DNA from: Streptomyces anulatus | GTDB lineage: Bacteria > Actinomycetota > Actinomycetes > Streptomycetales > Streptomycetaceae | Direction: 5' to 3' | NCBI RefSeq assembly: GCF_014650675.1 | Contig: NZ_BMVK01000003.1 | Span: 124,001-188,000 of the forward strand | Length of the DNA stretch: 64,000 bases | In this document: positions 1-7,866 of the stretch, piece after piece | How positions within the stretch are numbered: the first letter of the stretch is position 1 | Layout: every line of letters starts with the position of its first letter | Made by a program: the position numbers and the translations under genes | The notes under the pieces: generated by a model | What the model saw: only the letters and a program-made list of their open reading frames with translations | Told to the model about the DNA's origin: nothing | The model's database searches: none

Positions 1-205
1 AAAGCCACATTAGGGGATGAACGGGACGCCACTCCACGCGGCACTCCGACCACCCACGCTACGCCCCCAACTCCCGCCCATCACACCCCCGTCCACCCAC
101 CCTCCCCCACCGGACACACGACACGGAGGCCCCACGGCTCATCCGCCGGGGGCCTGGCATGGGGTAGAGTGTGGAACGATGCAGCGCCGGTGATCGGCAC
201 GCTTC

Positions 206-276
206 GCGGGTGTAGTTTAATGGTAGAACATGAGCTTCCCAAGCTCAGAGCGCGAGTTCGATTCTCGTCACCCGCT
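206..276 (+). tRNA. tRNA-Gly(CCC), intact; anchor of the island array
   Basis: The acceptor arms GCGGGTG and CACCCGC pair exactly. The anticodon stem TGAGC/GCTCA encloses the loop TTCCCAA, giving anticodon CCC. The T-arm is GCGAG-TTCGATT-CTCGT. CCA appears to be encoded at 277-279. The 42 bp at 236-277, from the anticodon loop to the first base of CCA, is the stretch that recurs downstream as an attachment-site-like core. This is therefore the site at which the flanking cassettes were probably acquired. Confidence 0.95.
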
Positions 277-285
277 CCACGACTG

Positions 286-311
286 AGGCCCAGGTCAATT
301 GACCCGGGCCT
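286..311 (+). terminator. Hairpin terminator after tRNA-Gly
   Basis: AGGCCC and GGGCCT enclose the self-complementary GGTCAATTGACC, followed by a T-rich run (TTGTTTGTTG). A hairpin of this general kind follows each of the first five partial tRNA copies downstream. Confidence 0.7.
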
Positions 312-363
312 TGTTTGTTGTCTGAACCTGCGTAGGTGCCGCGTGCCCGATCCGTGCCCGAAT

Positions 364-1206
364 TCAACGGCTCTTCTCTGACCGGAGCTGGGAGAGTGTG
401 TGCACGACCGGCAGGTCGAACTGGTCCTTGTCCTGCTCCCAGTAGGCGAGCACCCGAGCCGTGGCTTCGGCCATGTCCGTGGGCAGGTCAGCCGCGCGGA
501 GAGTATCGGCGACCTCTTCCATCTCGGGCGCCCAGCGCCAGGCTCGGGCTGCCACGCTCGGTAGATACTCCGGATCGGAGAGGATCGCGGAGATCATGAC
601 CTCGGCTTCGGCTGTGAGCTGATCACCGACTCCATGGGCGTCGGCGAGCGCGTGAGCGACTCCGGCGAGGGTGCGGGCGGCCTTCTGGTAGCTGGAGAAG
701 GCCATCTTCAGCGCGGAAGCGGAACCGAGTGTGTCCCCGACGCGGCACACGTGCAGCGCAGAGTCCGTGAACAGCGACGCCACCGGCTCGACGGCGGAGT
801 CGGCCCCTGCAAGATAGAGCCGCGTCGCGCGCCCATCGCCTGGCGGCTGACCGAAAACGGCACCGTCGACGACTGCGGAGCCGGGGCGGATCTCGTCAGC
901 GATGCGCCGTACGCGTTGAGGGCTGATGGCGTTGATATCGACGTACACCCCCGCGAAGCCGTGTGCGGCCACCGCCGCTGCAACGTCCTCCGCCGCCTGC
1001 GGTGGGCAGACCGAGAGAACGATCGCGCTGCGCGACAGCGCTTCCGGGAGCGAGTCGCACGCAGTGGCACCGGCCTCTCTCGCGCGGCGCCACGTGTGCT
1101 CGCTGCGGCACTTGGTCACCGACAGCGCCTCATGGCCGCCGGCGACGATCTCGGCGGTGATCGCCGCGCCCATGGATCCAGGGTGGAGCACGGTCACGGT
1201 GATCAC
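364..1206 (-). CDS. NAD(P)-binding dehydrogenase, DUF1932 C-terminal type
   Basis: This 280-residue protein belongs to the 6-phosphogluconate/3-hydroxyisobutyrate dehydrogenase superfamily. The N-terminal Rossmann fold carries a glycine-rich dinucleotide motif, HPGSMGAAI, at residues 8-16. A further conserved-looking segment, AVVDGAVFGQPP, lies near residue 120. The helical C-terminal half resembles DUF1932. The start is GTG. The gene lies directly behind the tRNA terminator and is convergent with it. It is the first gene of cassette 1 and diverges from the XRE regulator at 1509, which may control it. The substrate cannot be read from the sequence. Related proteins act as imine reductases or 3-hydroxyacid dehydrogenases, so the reaction remains open. 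Confidence 0.8.
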   Translation of the reverse strand: MITVTVLHPGSMGAAITAEIVAGGHEALSVTKCRSEHTWRRAREAGATACDSLPEALSRSAIVLSVCPPQAAEDVAAAVAAHGFAGVYVDINAISPQRVRRIADEIRPGSAVVDGAVFGQPPGDGRATRLYLAGADSAVEPVASLFTDSALHVCRVGDTLGSASALKMAFSSYQKAARTLAGVAHALADAHGVGDQLTAEAEVMISAILSDPEYLPSVAARAWRWAPEMEEVADTLRAADLPTDMAEATARVLAYWEQDKDQFDLPVVHTLSQLRSEKSR

Positions 1207-1508
1207 TGGCTGCCTCCGGCGGTCTGCGACGTGGAGTGTTCCTCATCCCATGATCCGCTGCCGCCCGGCACCAACGGCTACAGAATCAACACCTCGTGGC
1301 GGTCCGGGCACTGATGGAGGACAGAAGTGCCTCCGGGCTCTTGGACTGACCATTCAGAGCACGACAGCGGTACACGAGCCGTGGCCCTCCACTGTCCTGG
1401 CAGCTCGTCTCACGCCGAAGCCTCGTCATGGGTACCGTGCAGGAGACGAACTCTGTACGGACAGACCGGCGGTCGCGCCGGATCGTCCGGCGGCCGGGAG
1501 GTGTCCTG

Positions 1509-2738
1509 ATGCTGGAGGAAGCCGAGGAGATCGGCAAGCGCGCTCGCAGGGCGAGGCTGCGGCTGGGCATGCCGCAGGCCGACCTGGCGACGGCCCTCGG
1601 GAAGTCGCAGGGCTGGGTGTCGAAGATGGAGCGTGGCCTGATCGAGCTGGACCGGGTCGGGCTGCTCAATCAGGTGGCCGCAGAGCTGCACGTCCATCCG
1701 AACGACCTGATCGGACGCCCGTACAGCAGCTCTCCCGACGACAGCCAGTGGCAGATCGCCGCCTCGTCGATCCTGCGCGAGCTGCGTCGCTACGACCTCG
1801 TCCCCGTCTTCGACGGGGCTCCGCGACCGGCATCACAGCTGTGGCGTGAGGTGACCCGGCTTCACCGCCTGCGGGACACCGCCTCCAACGTCGGGATTCT
1901 CCGAGTTCTCCCGGATCTGTTCCGGGAAGCGCGCGCTCTGGCGGAGGACTCGGACGGGCACGATCGGGAAGAGGCGTACGCCGTCTACGCCGTGTGCTGC
2001 AAGTTCGCGCACACCGCGGCGCACGCCCTCGGGCATCCCGAGCTGGTGGCCATGGCATGCGAACGAGCCGCGTGGTCAGCCAGGTTGTCGGGAGATCCGG
2101 TGCTGCCTGCCGTCGCCGACTGGATGCGCGTCTGGGACATGTGGGCGACGGCTGACTGGGCCGACGCTCTGACGCTCTCGGACAAGGCGATCGCCTCGGT
2201 GCAACAGCCGTACGAGCATGGTGACCCGCTGGCCATGCGGGCCTGGGGCACGCTACAACTACGGGCGGCCATCTCCGCCGCTCGGGCCGGCCGCCCATCG
2301 GAAGCGGAGGACCGCATCGGACATGCGAAGGACGCGGCGGAACGCGTGGACGCGTACGTCGGCGCACCGGTGTACGACCGGCATTCGCTGACGTTCTCCG
2401 CTGGGAACGTGCAGATCCACGCGATCAGCGTGGCCCTGGAAATGAGCAAGCAGGGCAAAGCTCTGGAGATAAACCGCCGTACCAGCCCGAGCTTGGTCGG
2501 GGCACTGCCCAACTCCCGTCAGGGTCACCACCACATGGACGTCGCACGGGCCTGGCTGTGGGACGGGAACCGAGCAAAGGCCCTCACCGAGCTGGAGACG
2601 GCTGAGCGGATCGCGCCGCAGCTCGTACGGAACCATCCCATCGCCCGTTCAACGCTTCGCAGCATCGTCTACGCGGAACGGGCAGCCACGAGGGAGAAGC
2701 TGCGGCACATGTCCGACCGATTTCACCTGGACGGATAG
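1509..2738 (+). CDS. XRE-family regulator with TPR-like C-terminal region
   Basis: This is a 409-residue cytoplasmic regulator. An N-terminal helix-turn-helix lies at about residues 8-62, with the recognition segment ALGKSQGWVSKMERG. The long alpha-helical remainder reads like tetratricopeptide repeats, the layout of many actinomycete XRE regulators that sense small signals. The ATG at 1509 was preferred because a GGGAGG ribosome site sits 8-9 bases upstream. A longer reading from 1428 is possible but lacks such a site. It diverges from the dehydrogenase at 364-1206, and both lie between the tRNA and the first partial tRNA copy, so they form cassette 1. Confidence 0.8.
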   Translation: MLEEAEEIGKRARRARLRLGMPQADLATALGKSQGWVSKMERGLIELDRVGLLNQVAAELHVHPNDLIGRPYSSSPDDSQWQIAASSILRELRRYDLVPVFDGAPRPASQLWREVTRLHRLRDTASNVGILRVLPDLFREARALAEDSDGHDREEAYAVYAVCCKFAHTAAHALGHPELVAMACERAAWSARLSGDPVLPAVADWMRVWDMWATADWADALTLSDKAIASVQQPYEHGDPLAMRAWGTLQLRAAISAARAGRPSEAEDRIGHAKDAAERVDAYVGAPVYDRHSLTFSAGNVQIHAISVALEMSKQGKALEINRRTSPSLVGALPNSRQGHHHMDVARAWLWDGNRAKALTELETAERIAPQLVRNHPIARSTLRSIVYAERAATREKLRHMSDRFHLDG

Positions 2739-2935
2739 GGGTCGTATTCCTCCGGCTCATATTCGAGGATCGTCCTGTCCCTAACTTCGGGGCATGACGC
2801 GACGACGTTCTTCTCATCTTCCCTCGCAGGGAGCCGAGTTAGGTACGGCAGCACCGTTCGTTCCACGGCTCGGCGACCTCGCAACGGACAGCGCTCGCGA
2901 TGGCCGTGTCGGGGTTGTGGTCGCTCTCCCCGGTG

Positions 2936-3135
2936 AGGGCTCCGTGCCCTTCGGAGCGGACAGCAGCGGTCAAGTGCGGCTTCCAGAGACCTCGCCGACC
3001 GCACCTGGACCGGACAAACATGCAGGTCAGGGCGACTGCACCAGTCCAAGAACCGTTGATTCCCAAGCTCAGAGCGCGAGTTCGATTCTCGTCACCCGCT
3101 CTTTGATGAAGGCCTTGGTCGGAGACCAGGGCCTT
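2936..3135 (+). repeat. att-like module B: arm, 42-bp tRNA-Gly core, terminator
   Basis: The core at 3060-3101 is identical over 42 bp to tRNA positions 236-277. The upstream arm (2943-3059) shares GTGCCCTTCGGAGCGGACAG, CAGCGGTC and AAGAACCGTTGATTCCC with modules D and E, with drift between. The hairpin AAGGCCTTGGTC/GACCAGGGCCTT at 3109-3135 follows. The 5' half of the tRNA is absent, so this cannot be a functional tRNA. It looks like an attachment-site duplicate closing cassette 1. Confidence 0.85.
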
Positions 3136-3560
3136 GTTGCTGTCTTGACCACCGTCACGGCGCATGCCATTGGCATGCCGTAAGTGTCCTTCCAACCGGC
3201 TCAGCCGGGCACTGCAGCAACATCGCGCTTCCCTTGTCTGCGAGCGGCAACACCCCACGGGACCGTGGAAACCGGCGCTCACCCGACGCGACAGCCGGGC
3301 CATCAGCCTGACCGCCACCAGCCCAAACAACTAAAACGGCACACCGAAGAAGCCGGCGGACCGGCACGAAGGATCGAGGTAACGGGCAGGTCCACAGACT
3401 GCCCGACACGCCGACGCCTACGAGGTCAAGATCATTCGCACCAAAACAGCTCCAACCCAAAGCCGCTTCACCGACCTTGGCTTACGCGTCTACTCCCCCA
3501 GCACGAGACCGACTGGGTAAGATCACCGGAACGGGCTAGGCACGGGGAGGCTACCGCCGA
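3136..3560. other. 425-bp stretch without a recognised gene
   Basis: No convincing gene was found on either strand. A short open stretch ending at 3520 (residues YSPSTRPTG before a TAA) could be the tail of a decayed coding region, but I could not assign it. The last 15 bases hold the ribosome site GGGGAGG of the next gene. Confidence 0.4.
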
Positions 3561-4946
3561 ATGTCGATTCAAAAAATCTCGGTACCTAAGAACCAGGTCT
3601 ACAAGATCCTTCAGATAGAGGAAGGCCATTTCGAGGACCTGAAGGCAATCGATATCTCACCGGCAAAGCTCACGAAGGCCATTTCTGCTTTCGCTAACGC
3701 AGATGGCGGAGAACTTTATGTCGGAATTGACGAAGGGCCCAATGGAAAGAATCACAGTTGGCGCGGATTCGATAATATGGAAGCAGCCAACGGGCATCTG
3801 CAAGTATTTGAAGAGCTATTTCCACTCGGTGGAGATTTCCTTTATGAATTCATGCAATGCGACGGGCATCCCGGCCTAGTCCTGCATGTAATCATCCAAA
3901 AGACCAAGGAAATCAAGCGCGCCAGCGACGGGAAACCGTACGTCCGCCGCGGGAGCCAAAGCCTCCCAGTAGGCGCAGACCGTCTTGAAGGCCTGCGCCG
4001 AAACAAGGGCATCACGTCTTTCGAATCCGAAACTGTACCAGCCCCGATCGATATAATCACTAATTCGCTAACCATAATCGATTTCATGCTCAGCAGCGTC
4101 CCCACCGGAGAACCTGAACCGTGGCTGCGGAAACAAATGATGATCGTGGGAGATAAACCCACAGTGGCGGGTCTCCTTCTCTACTCAGATGAGCCACAAG
4201 CTCCGCTACCCAAGCGCTGTGCCATCAAAATCTACAGGTACAAGACTACCGACCCACAGGGTTCGCGAGAGAATCTTGCGTTCGACCCTCTAACTGTCGA
4301 GGGCTCTCTCTACGGACAAATCAAGGCAGCCGTAGCAAAAACCTCTGAACTGATCGAAGAGGTGAAGATACTCGGCCCTGAAGGACTCGCACCGATCACG
4401 TATCCGTTTGAAACTCTGCACGAGATCATCACGAACGCCGTAATCCATAGGGACTACGGAACCGCAGACGACGTGCACGTCAGAATTTTTGATAATCGGG
4501 TTGAGGTGGAGAGCCCCGGACGCCTACCTGCTCACATCACGACTCGCAACATTCTCAAAGAGCGGTTTTCCCGCAATGGCGCAATCGTTCGACTAATTAA
4601 CAAGTTCCCAGATCCACCAAACAAGGATGTGGGTGAGGGTTTGGCCACAGCGTTTGCCGCCATGAAAAAGCTGAAACTGAAAGACCCCGTAATCGAGGAA
4701 CTGGAAAACTCCGTCCTCGTCAACATCCGTCACGAGCGACTGGGATCACCTGAAGAAATAGTAATGCAATACCTCACTAGTCACGAGGAAATCAACAATC
4801 GGACGGTACGAGCGCTAACTGGAATTGGGTCGGAGAATAAGGTTAAAACCATTTTCCTTCGTCTGATCGACGCTGGACAGATTGAGCGTGTCCCGGGGAA
4901 GAGGGGGAGCGCTTCCGCTTACCGAATGGCGACCAGCTCCGAGTAG
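3561..4946 (+). CDS. AlbA_2 (Schlafen-like) nucleic-acid-binding protein
   Basis: This is a 461-residue protein. The N-terminal 120 residues match the AlbA_2 domain, with the hallmark FANADGGELYVGID and later YVRRGSQS. The centre, around residues 290-345, has ENLAF, HEIITNAVIHRDYG and VEVESPGRLP, the pattern of the ATP-dependent DNA helicase RecG-like/GHKL-like region found in these proteins. A C-terminal winged-helix-like segment ends the protein. It is alone in cassette 2, preceded by GGGGAGG. Its base composition is far more AT-rich than its neighbours, a strong sign of recent transfer. Family members are linked to transcription control and phage defence, but the role here is inferred. Confidence 0.8.
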   Translation: MSIQKISVPKNQVYKILQIEEGHFEDLKAIDISPAKLTKAISAFANADGGELYVGIDEGPNGKNHSWRGFDNMEAANGHLQVFEELFPLGGDFLYEFMQCDGHPGLVLHVIIQKTKEIKRASDGKPYVRRGSQSLPVGADRLEGLRRNKGITSFESETVPAPIDIITNSLTIIDFMLSSVPTGEPEPWLRKQMMIVGDKPTVAGLLLYSDEPQAPLPKRCAIKIYRYKTTDPQGSRENLAFDPLTVEGSLYGQIKAAVAKTSELIEEVKILGPEGLAPITYPFETLHEIITNAVIHRDYGTADDVHVRIFDNRVEVESPGRLPAHITTRNILKERFSRNGAIVRLINKFPDPPNKDVGEGLATAFAAMKKLKLKDPVIEELENSVLVNIRHERLGSPEEIVMQYLTSHEEINNRTVRALTGIGSENKVKTIFLRLIDAGQIERVPGKRGSASAYRMATSSE

Positions 4947-5201
4947 AGCTTGGGGACACCTCCGTAGCGAGGTCAACCAACCGCGTACCTCGTGCCCCGT
5001 CTCATTCAGGCCGTTTAAGTTAGTTCAGACCGGACCAGACAGCTTCTTGGTTGCCCAGACCGCACACCCCGTACGCAAGTGAACGGCCGCAGGCTCAAGC
5101 CGCCTGGCCGCCAACAGGCTTCGAAGCAGCGCACTCCCCCAGCCTGTAGTGACGTCCGGCGGGTCGTCCGAGCTGGGGCGCCGGTCCCGGTCGGCCGGCG
5201 A
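4947..5201. other. Spacer between AlbA_2 gene and repeat C
   Basis: No gene was recognised. GC content rises from the AT-rich cassette 2 towards repeat C. The arm shared by modules B, D and E is not visible here. Confidence 0.35.
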
Positions 5202-5276
5202 CCCCAAGCTCAGCGCGGGTTGCATTCTCGTCACCCGCTCTACGAAAAACCCCAGGCCAACGGCCGGGGGCTTCCT
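5202..5276 (+). repeat. Degenerate att-like copy C with terminator
   Basis: Positions 5202-5240 match the tRNA-Gly 3' core with a small deletion in the variable loop and substitutions in the T-arm, and end in CTCGTCACCCGCTC. The following hairpin (5247-5272, CCCCAGGCC/GGCCGGGGG) differs from that of B, D and E but resembles the one at copy F. There are therefore two repeat subfamilies. Confidence 0.7.
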
Positions 5277-5338
5277 TGTATGCGGCACCTTGTCACCGTC
5301 CGGTCGGCTTCGGCGACCTCTCCCTGGATAATCGACGT

Positions 5339-5686
5339 ATGGCATCACAGCCCAGCCTTTCCGATCTCCGCCGCGCCAAGTTCGCCCGGCGTCTGCCCGC
5401 AGCACTCTCCGAGCTCGCCGGCCCCGAGCACGGCACGGTGGGCCTGCCACTTCACCTGGCGTGGTCGGGACTGACCAGGTTCGATCTCGATCAGCCCCGG
5501 CTGCGGATGAGCTACTACCGCATCGTGCTGGCCGAGGGCCAGCACGATGATCTGGTCCGGTATCTCGATCGCGGCCTCCTCGTCAGCTTGTGGCCCACAC
5601 TGCGCACACTGATCAGCCGTGATGTGCGTGAAGTGTGGGAACGCTCCTTCGACGAACTCGCCCACAGCACCCGGGCCGCTGCGTGA
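5339..5686 (+). CDS. Putative antitoxin partner of the AbiEii-type nucleotidyltransferase
   Basis: This is a 115-residue protein of unknown family. The ATG at 5339 was chosen because translation from the next gene is tightly coupled and the residues before it are low-quality, upstream of the first helical segment. It is predicted to be soluble and mostly helical, containing LRMSYYRIVLAEGQ and ending in ELAHSTRAAA. Its stop overlaps the GTG start of the nucleotidyltransferase gene by three bases. In AbiE and MenAT systems the upstream small gene is the antitoxin/autorepressor. No winged helix is obvious here, so the antitoxin role rests on gene order only. Confidence 0.6.
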   Translation: MASQPSLSDLRRAKFARRLPAALSELAGPEHGTVGLPLHLAWSGLTRFDLDQPRLRMSYYRIVLAEGQHDDLVRYLDRGLLVSLWPTLRTLISRDVREVWERSFDELAHSTRAAA

Positions 5687-6354
5687 ACCTCACCGACCTT
5701 CACCGTCGCCTTCTTGCAGACGTGCTCGCCGTAGGCGGCTCTTACCCTTTGGCGCTAACCGGCGGCTACGCGGTCCAGGCACACGGCCTGGTCGATCGGC
5801 TCAGCCAGGACCTCGATGTCGCGACCGAGAACCCCGATCATATGGAAGACATTGCCGCTTCCGTGCGAATGGGCCTGGAACAGCGCGGATGGCAGGTCAG
5901 TGCTCTGGAAACAGACCCTCTCTCCGCCCGCCTGATCGTCACCGACCCCGCGAGCCTTGAAGAGTGCGAGGTCGACATCCTCAAGGAAGCACTCTGGCGG
6001 CCGCCCGTACATACCGAGCACGGCTTGGTCCTGTCTCTGGAAGATGTCGTTGGGACCAAGGTCCGCGCACTGGCCGACCGCGGACTCGCCAGGGACCTGA
6101 TCGACGTACAGGCCGCCGCGAACCGCTGGAGCCATGCCGAACTCGAGGAACTCGGACGGCGCCATGCCCGCGACTCCTTCGATCTGAGCGAGCTCCAAGC
6201 GCGACTGGGCGGAGCCGACTGGATCGACGACACAGAATTCGCCGCCTACGGACTCGACGAGCAGGCAATCACCGGGCTGCGGCAGTGGGCACAGGCATGG
6301 GGCGACGACATCGGCGAACGACTCCAGGAGCTGGAAGTTCCGCACGAAGACTGA
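5683..6354 (+). CDS. Nucleotidyltransferase toxin, AbiEii/AbiGii (DUF1814/MenA) family
   Basis: This 223-residue protein has the DUF1814-type signature near residues 23-48: ALTGGYAVQAHG, then RLSQDLDVAT, giving the G-G and D-x-D of the polymerase-beta-like nucleotidyltransferase fold. A third acidic position (ECEVDIL) and the K/D-rich segment DVVGTKVRALADR follow. AbiEii and MenA toxins transfer nucleotides to tRNA or other acceptors and are held in check by a co-transcribed antitoxin. Here the GTG start overlaps the stop of the gene at 5339. The pair fills cassette 3 between repeats C and D, a typical toxin-antitoxin cargo. The target RNA is not known. Confidence 0.8.
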   Translation: MNLTDLHRRLLADVLAVGGSYPLALTGGYAVQAHGLVDRLSQDLDVATENPDHMEDIAASVRMGLEQRGWQVSALETDPLSARLIVTDPASLEECEVDILKEALWRPPVHTEHGLVLSLEDVVGTKVRALADRGLARDLIDVQAAANRWSHAELEELGRRHARDSFDLSELQARLGGADWIDDTEFAAYGLDEQAITGLRQWAQAWGDDIGERLQELEVPHED

Positions 6355-6411
6355 TGACTGTATAGAGACCATGTGCTAACAGGATGCACATCAGGCTGCT
6401 CAGACCTCAAC

Positions 6412-6618
6412 GACCGTGCCCCATCCGTGCCCTTCGGAGCGGACAACAGCGGTCAAGAGCAGTGCCCAGAGACCGCGCCAACCTCGCCCCACCCAGACGA
6501 ACATGCAGCTCAAAGGCACTTTGACTGCCCAAGAGCCGCTGATTCCCAAGCTCAGAGCGCGATTTCGATTCTCGTCACCCGCTCTTTGATGAAGGCCCTG
6601 GTCGGAGACCAGGGCCTT
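6412..6618 (+). repeat. att-like module D: arm, tRNA-Gly core, terminator
   Basis: The core at 6543-6584 matches the tRNA over 42 bp with one mismatch in the T-stem. The arm begins with two GTGCCC-type motifs (CCGTGCCCCATCCGTGCCC, 6413-6431) and GGAGCGGACAACAGCGGTC, as in B and E. A 12-bp-stem hairpin, AAGGCCCTGGTC/GACCAGGGCCTT, lies at 6592-6618 and is followed by TTCTTG. It closes cassette 3. Confidence 0.85.
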
Positions 6619-6664
6619 TCTTGTGTTCGGGATCGGCCCGACTGTGGAGGCTATGGGGACGGCT

Positions 6665-6735
6665 GGAACTACGGGGTTGCCAGCGAGCGTGGTGTTCTAG
6701 CGTGTGCAGTGGTGAAGGGTGACAGCTCACGTACG
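6665..6735 (+). promoter_or_regulatory. Leader/promoter of the RHS operon, duplicated at 29.6 kb
   Basis: The 43 bases at 6687-6729 recur at 29610-29652 with three mismatches. They lie just before the ribosome site GGGGAGGG (6735-6742) of the SseB-like gene. A possible -35 (TTGCCA, 6678) and -10 (TAGCGT, 6698) can be drawn. The assignment as promoter is inferred from its position and its reuse. Confidence 0.5.
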
Positions 6736-6748
6736 GGGAGGGCTTCCA

Positions 6749-7213
6749 GTGGGTGACGGGGCAGCACTGACGGATCGGATTGCCGAGCGGCGGGCCGGGG
6801 TCGGGGACCCGGGGGCGCTCGTGGGTGAGCTGCGGCGGGCCCTCGTGCTCGTGCCGTACGACCGGGGTGGGCTCTGGACCGCTGAGTTCGGTGGGGTGCG
6901 GTGGGTGTGCGGGTTCACCGATGAGACCGCGTTGGCCCGGTTCGCCGAGGAGCGGGCTGTGGTGGAGGGGGCGGCCGGGGCCGCCTCCAGGAGTTGGGAG
7001 TACGCCGCGTTTCGCGGGGCCCGGTTGCTGGATGAGGTCATCCCGGCGATGGGGGTGCCGGCCGGGGTCGCCGTGAACGTCGCCGATCCGGACGGGGCCA
7101 TGTTGTTTCCGCCGGTGGTGGGGATCGTGCCGGATGCCGTCGCCGTCGATGCGGACGTACCGGATACCCGGGCTGTCCACGGAGACGCAAAGGGCGAAGG
7201 GGCAGGGCTGTGA
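6749..7213 (+). CDS. SseB-like protein, first gene of RHS toxin operon
   Basis: This 154-residue protein resembles the SseB N-terminal domain. The core reads ALVLVPYDRGGLWTAEFGGV, then WVCGFTDETALARFAEER, and later AGVAVNVADPDGAMLFPP. The GTG at 6749 has GGGGAGGG six bases upstream and is preferred over a reading from 6719. Proteins of this kind commonly precede WXG-like and RHS genes in Streptomyces and are thought to assist type VII-like secretion or toxin handling. No enzymatic role is known to me. It is translationally coupled to the next gene by a GTGA overlap at 7210. Confidence 0.7.
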   Translation: MGDGAALTDRIAERRAGVGDPGALVGELRRALVLVPYDRGGLWTAEFGGVRWVCGFTDETALARFAEERAVVEGAAGAASRSWEYAAFRGARLLDEVIPAMGVPAGVAVNVADPDGAMLFPPVVGIVPDAVAVDADVPDTRAVHGDAKGEGAGL

Positions 7214-7863
7214 GCGGTGGCGGGGCCGAAGACCTCAACGTCGATCCGGTCAGTGTTCAGCTGATCACCACCGGGCTGCGGGAAGCCGTGGCGGAGTTGA
7301 AGGAGATCGGTACCGGTACGGGGGCCGTGCTCGGCAAGGGGCTTTCCGAGTTGTCGATGACCGGCATGGAGGCCGGGCATCACGGGCTTTCGGTGGATTT
7401 CGAGGACTTCTGCGAGCGGTGGGAGTGGGGTGTCCGGGCGCTGGTCCAGGACGCCAACGCCATCGCGGCGAAGCTGGGGCTGGCGGCGGGGATCGTCTGG
7501 GAGGAGGACCAGTACGTCCAGGGCACGCTGAAGATCGCCGTGAACGCGGGCGTGGGAAATCCGCACGCCTCCGAGGACGAGATCGTCCAGCAGGACTGGG
7601 GCGATGTGTTCACCCCCGACTACCTGAGCCCCGACTACAGCCAGGAGTCGTTCGAGCGGACCGCCGACGAGGCCGGGCAGACCTGGAAGGACACCGGGCG
7701 GGCACTCGTCACGGAAGGGAACGGTGGGCGGCAGGCCGAGCAGCTGAACGAGCTGTTCGGCGTGGATCAGCAGGCGTTCGACCGGTCCGTGGACGACACG
7801 TTCGGGCCATCCCCCGAGGAGCGGGCACGGCAGCAGCAGGAGCAGGGCGACGGGGGGAACTAG
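7210..7863 (+). CDS. WXG/ESX-like helical protein, probable secretion partner of RHS toxin
   Basis: This is a 217-residue soluble, mainly helical protein. The first 110 residues look like an ESX/WXG100-type helical hairpin, with a central FCERWEWGVRALVQDANAIAAKLG containing W-x-W in place of W-x-G. The acidic C-terminal half contains repeated SPDY/FTPDY segments and a Gln-rich end. The GTG start overlaps the stop of the SseB-like gene, and the RHS gene starts three bases after its stop. The three genes are thus one translational unit. The family role, inferred from context, is a chaperone or co-substrate for export of the large toxin. Confidence 0.65.
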   Translation: MSGGGAEDLNVDPVSVQLITTGLREAVAELKEIGTGTGAVLGKGLSELSMTGMEAGHHGLSVDFEDFCERWEWGVRALVQDANAIAAKLGLAAGIVWEEDQYVQGTLKIAVNAGVGNPHASEDEIVQQDWGDVFTPDYLSPDYSQESFERTADEAGQTWKDTGRALVTEGNGGRQAEQLNELFGVDQQAFDRSVDDTFGPSPEERARQQQEQGDGGN

Positions 7864-7866
7864 GTC

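Noticed and set aside
3060..3101. Additional tRNA-Gly genes at 3060, 6543 and 13427
   Set aside because: Only the 3' part from the anticodon loop on is present. The acceptor 5' strand and D-arm are missing, so these are att-like copies, not tRNA genes.
3184..3618. Open frame of 144 codons before the AlbA_2 gene
   Set aside because: Composition is His/Arg/Pro-biased without domain features, and it overlaps the better-supported AlbA_2 start.
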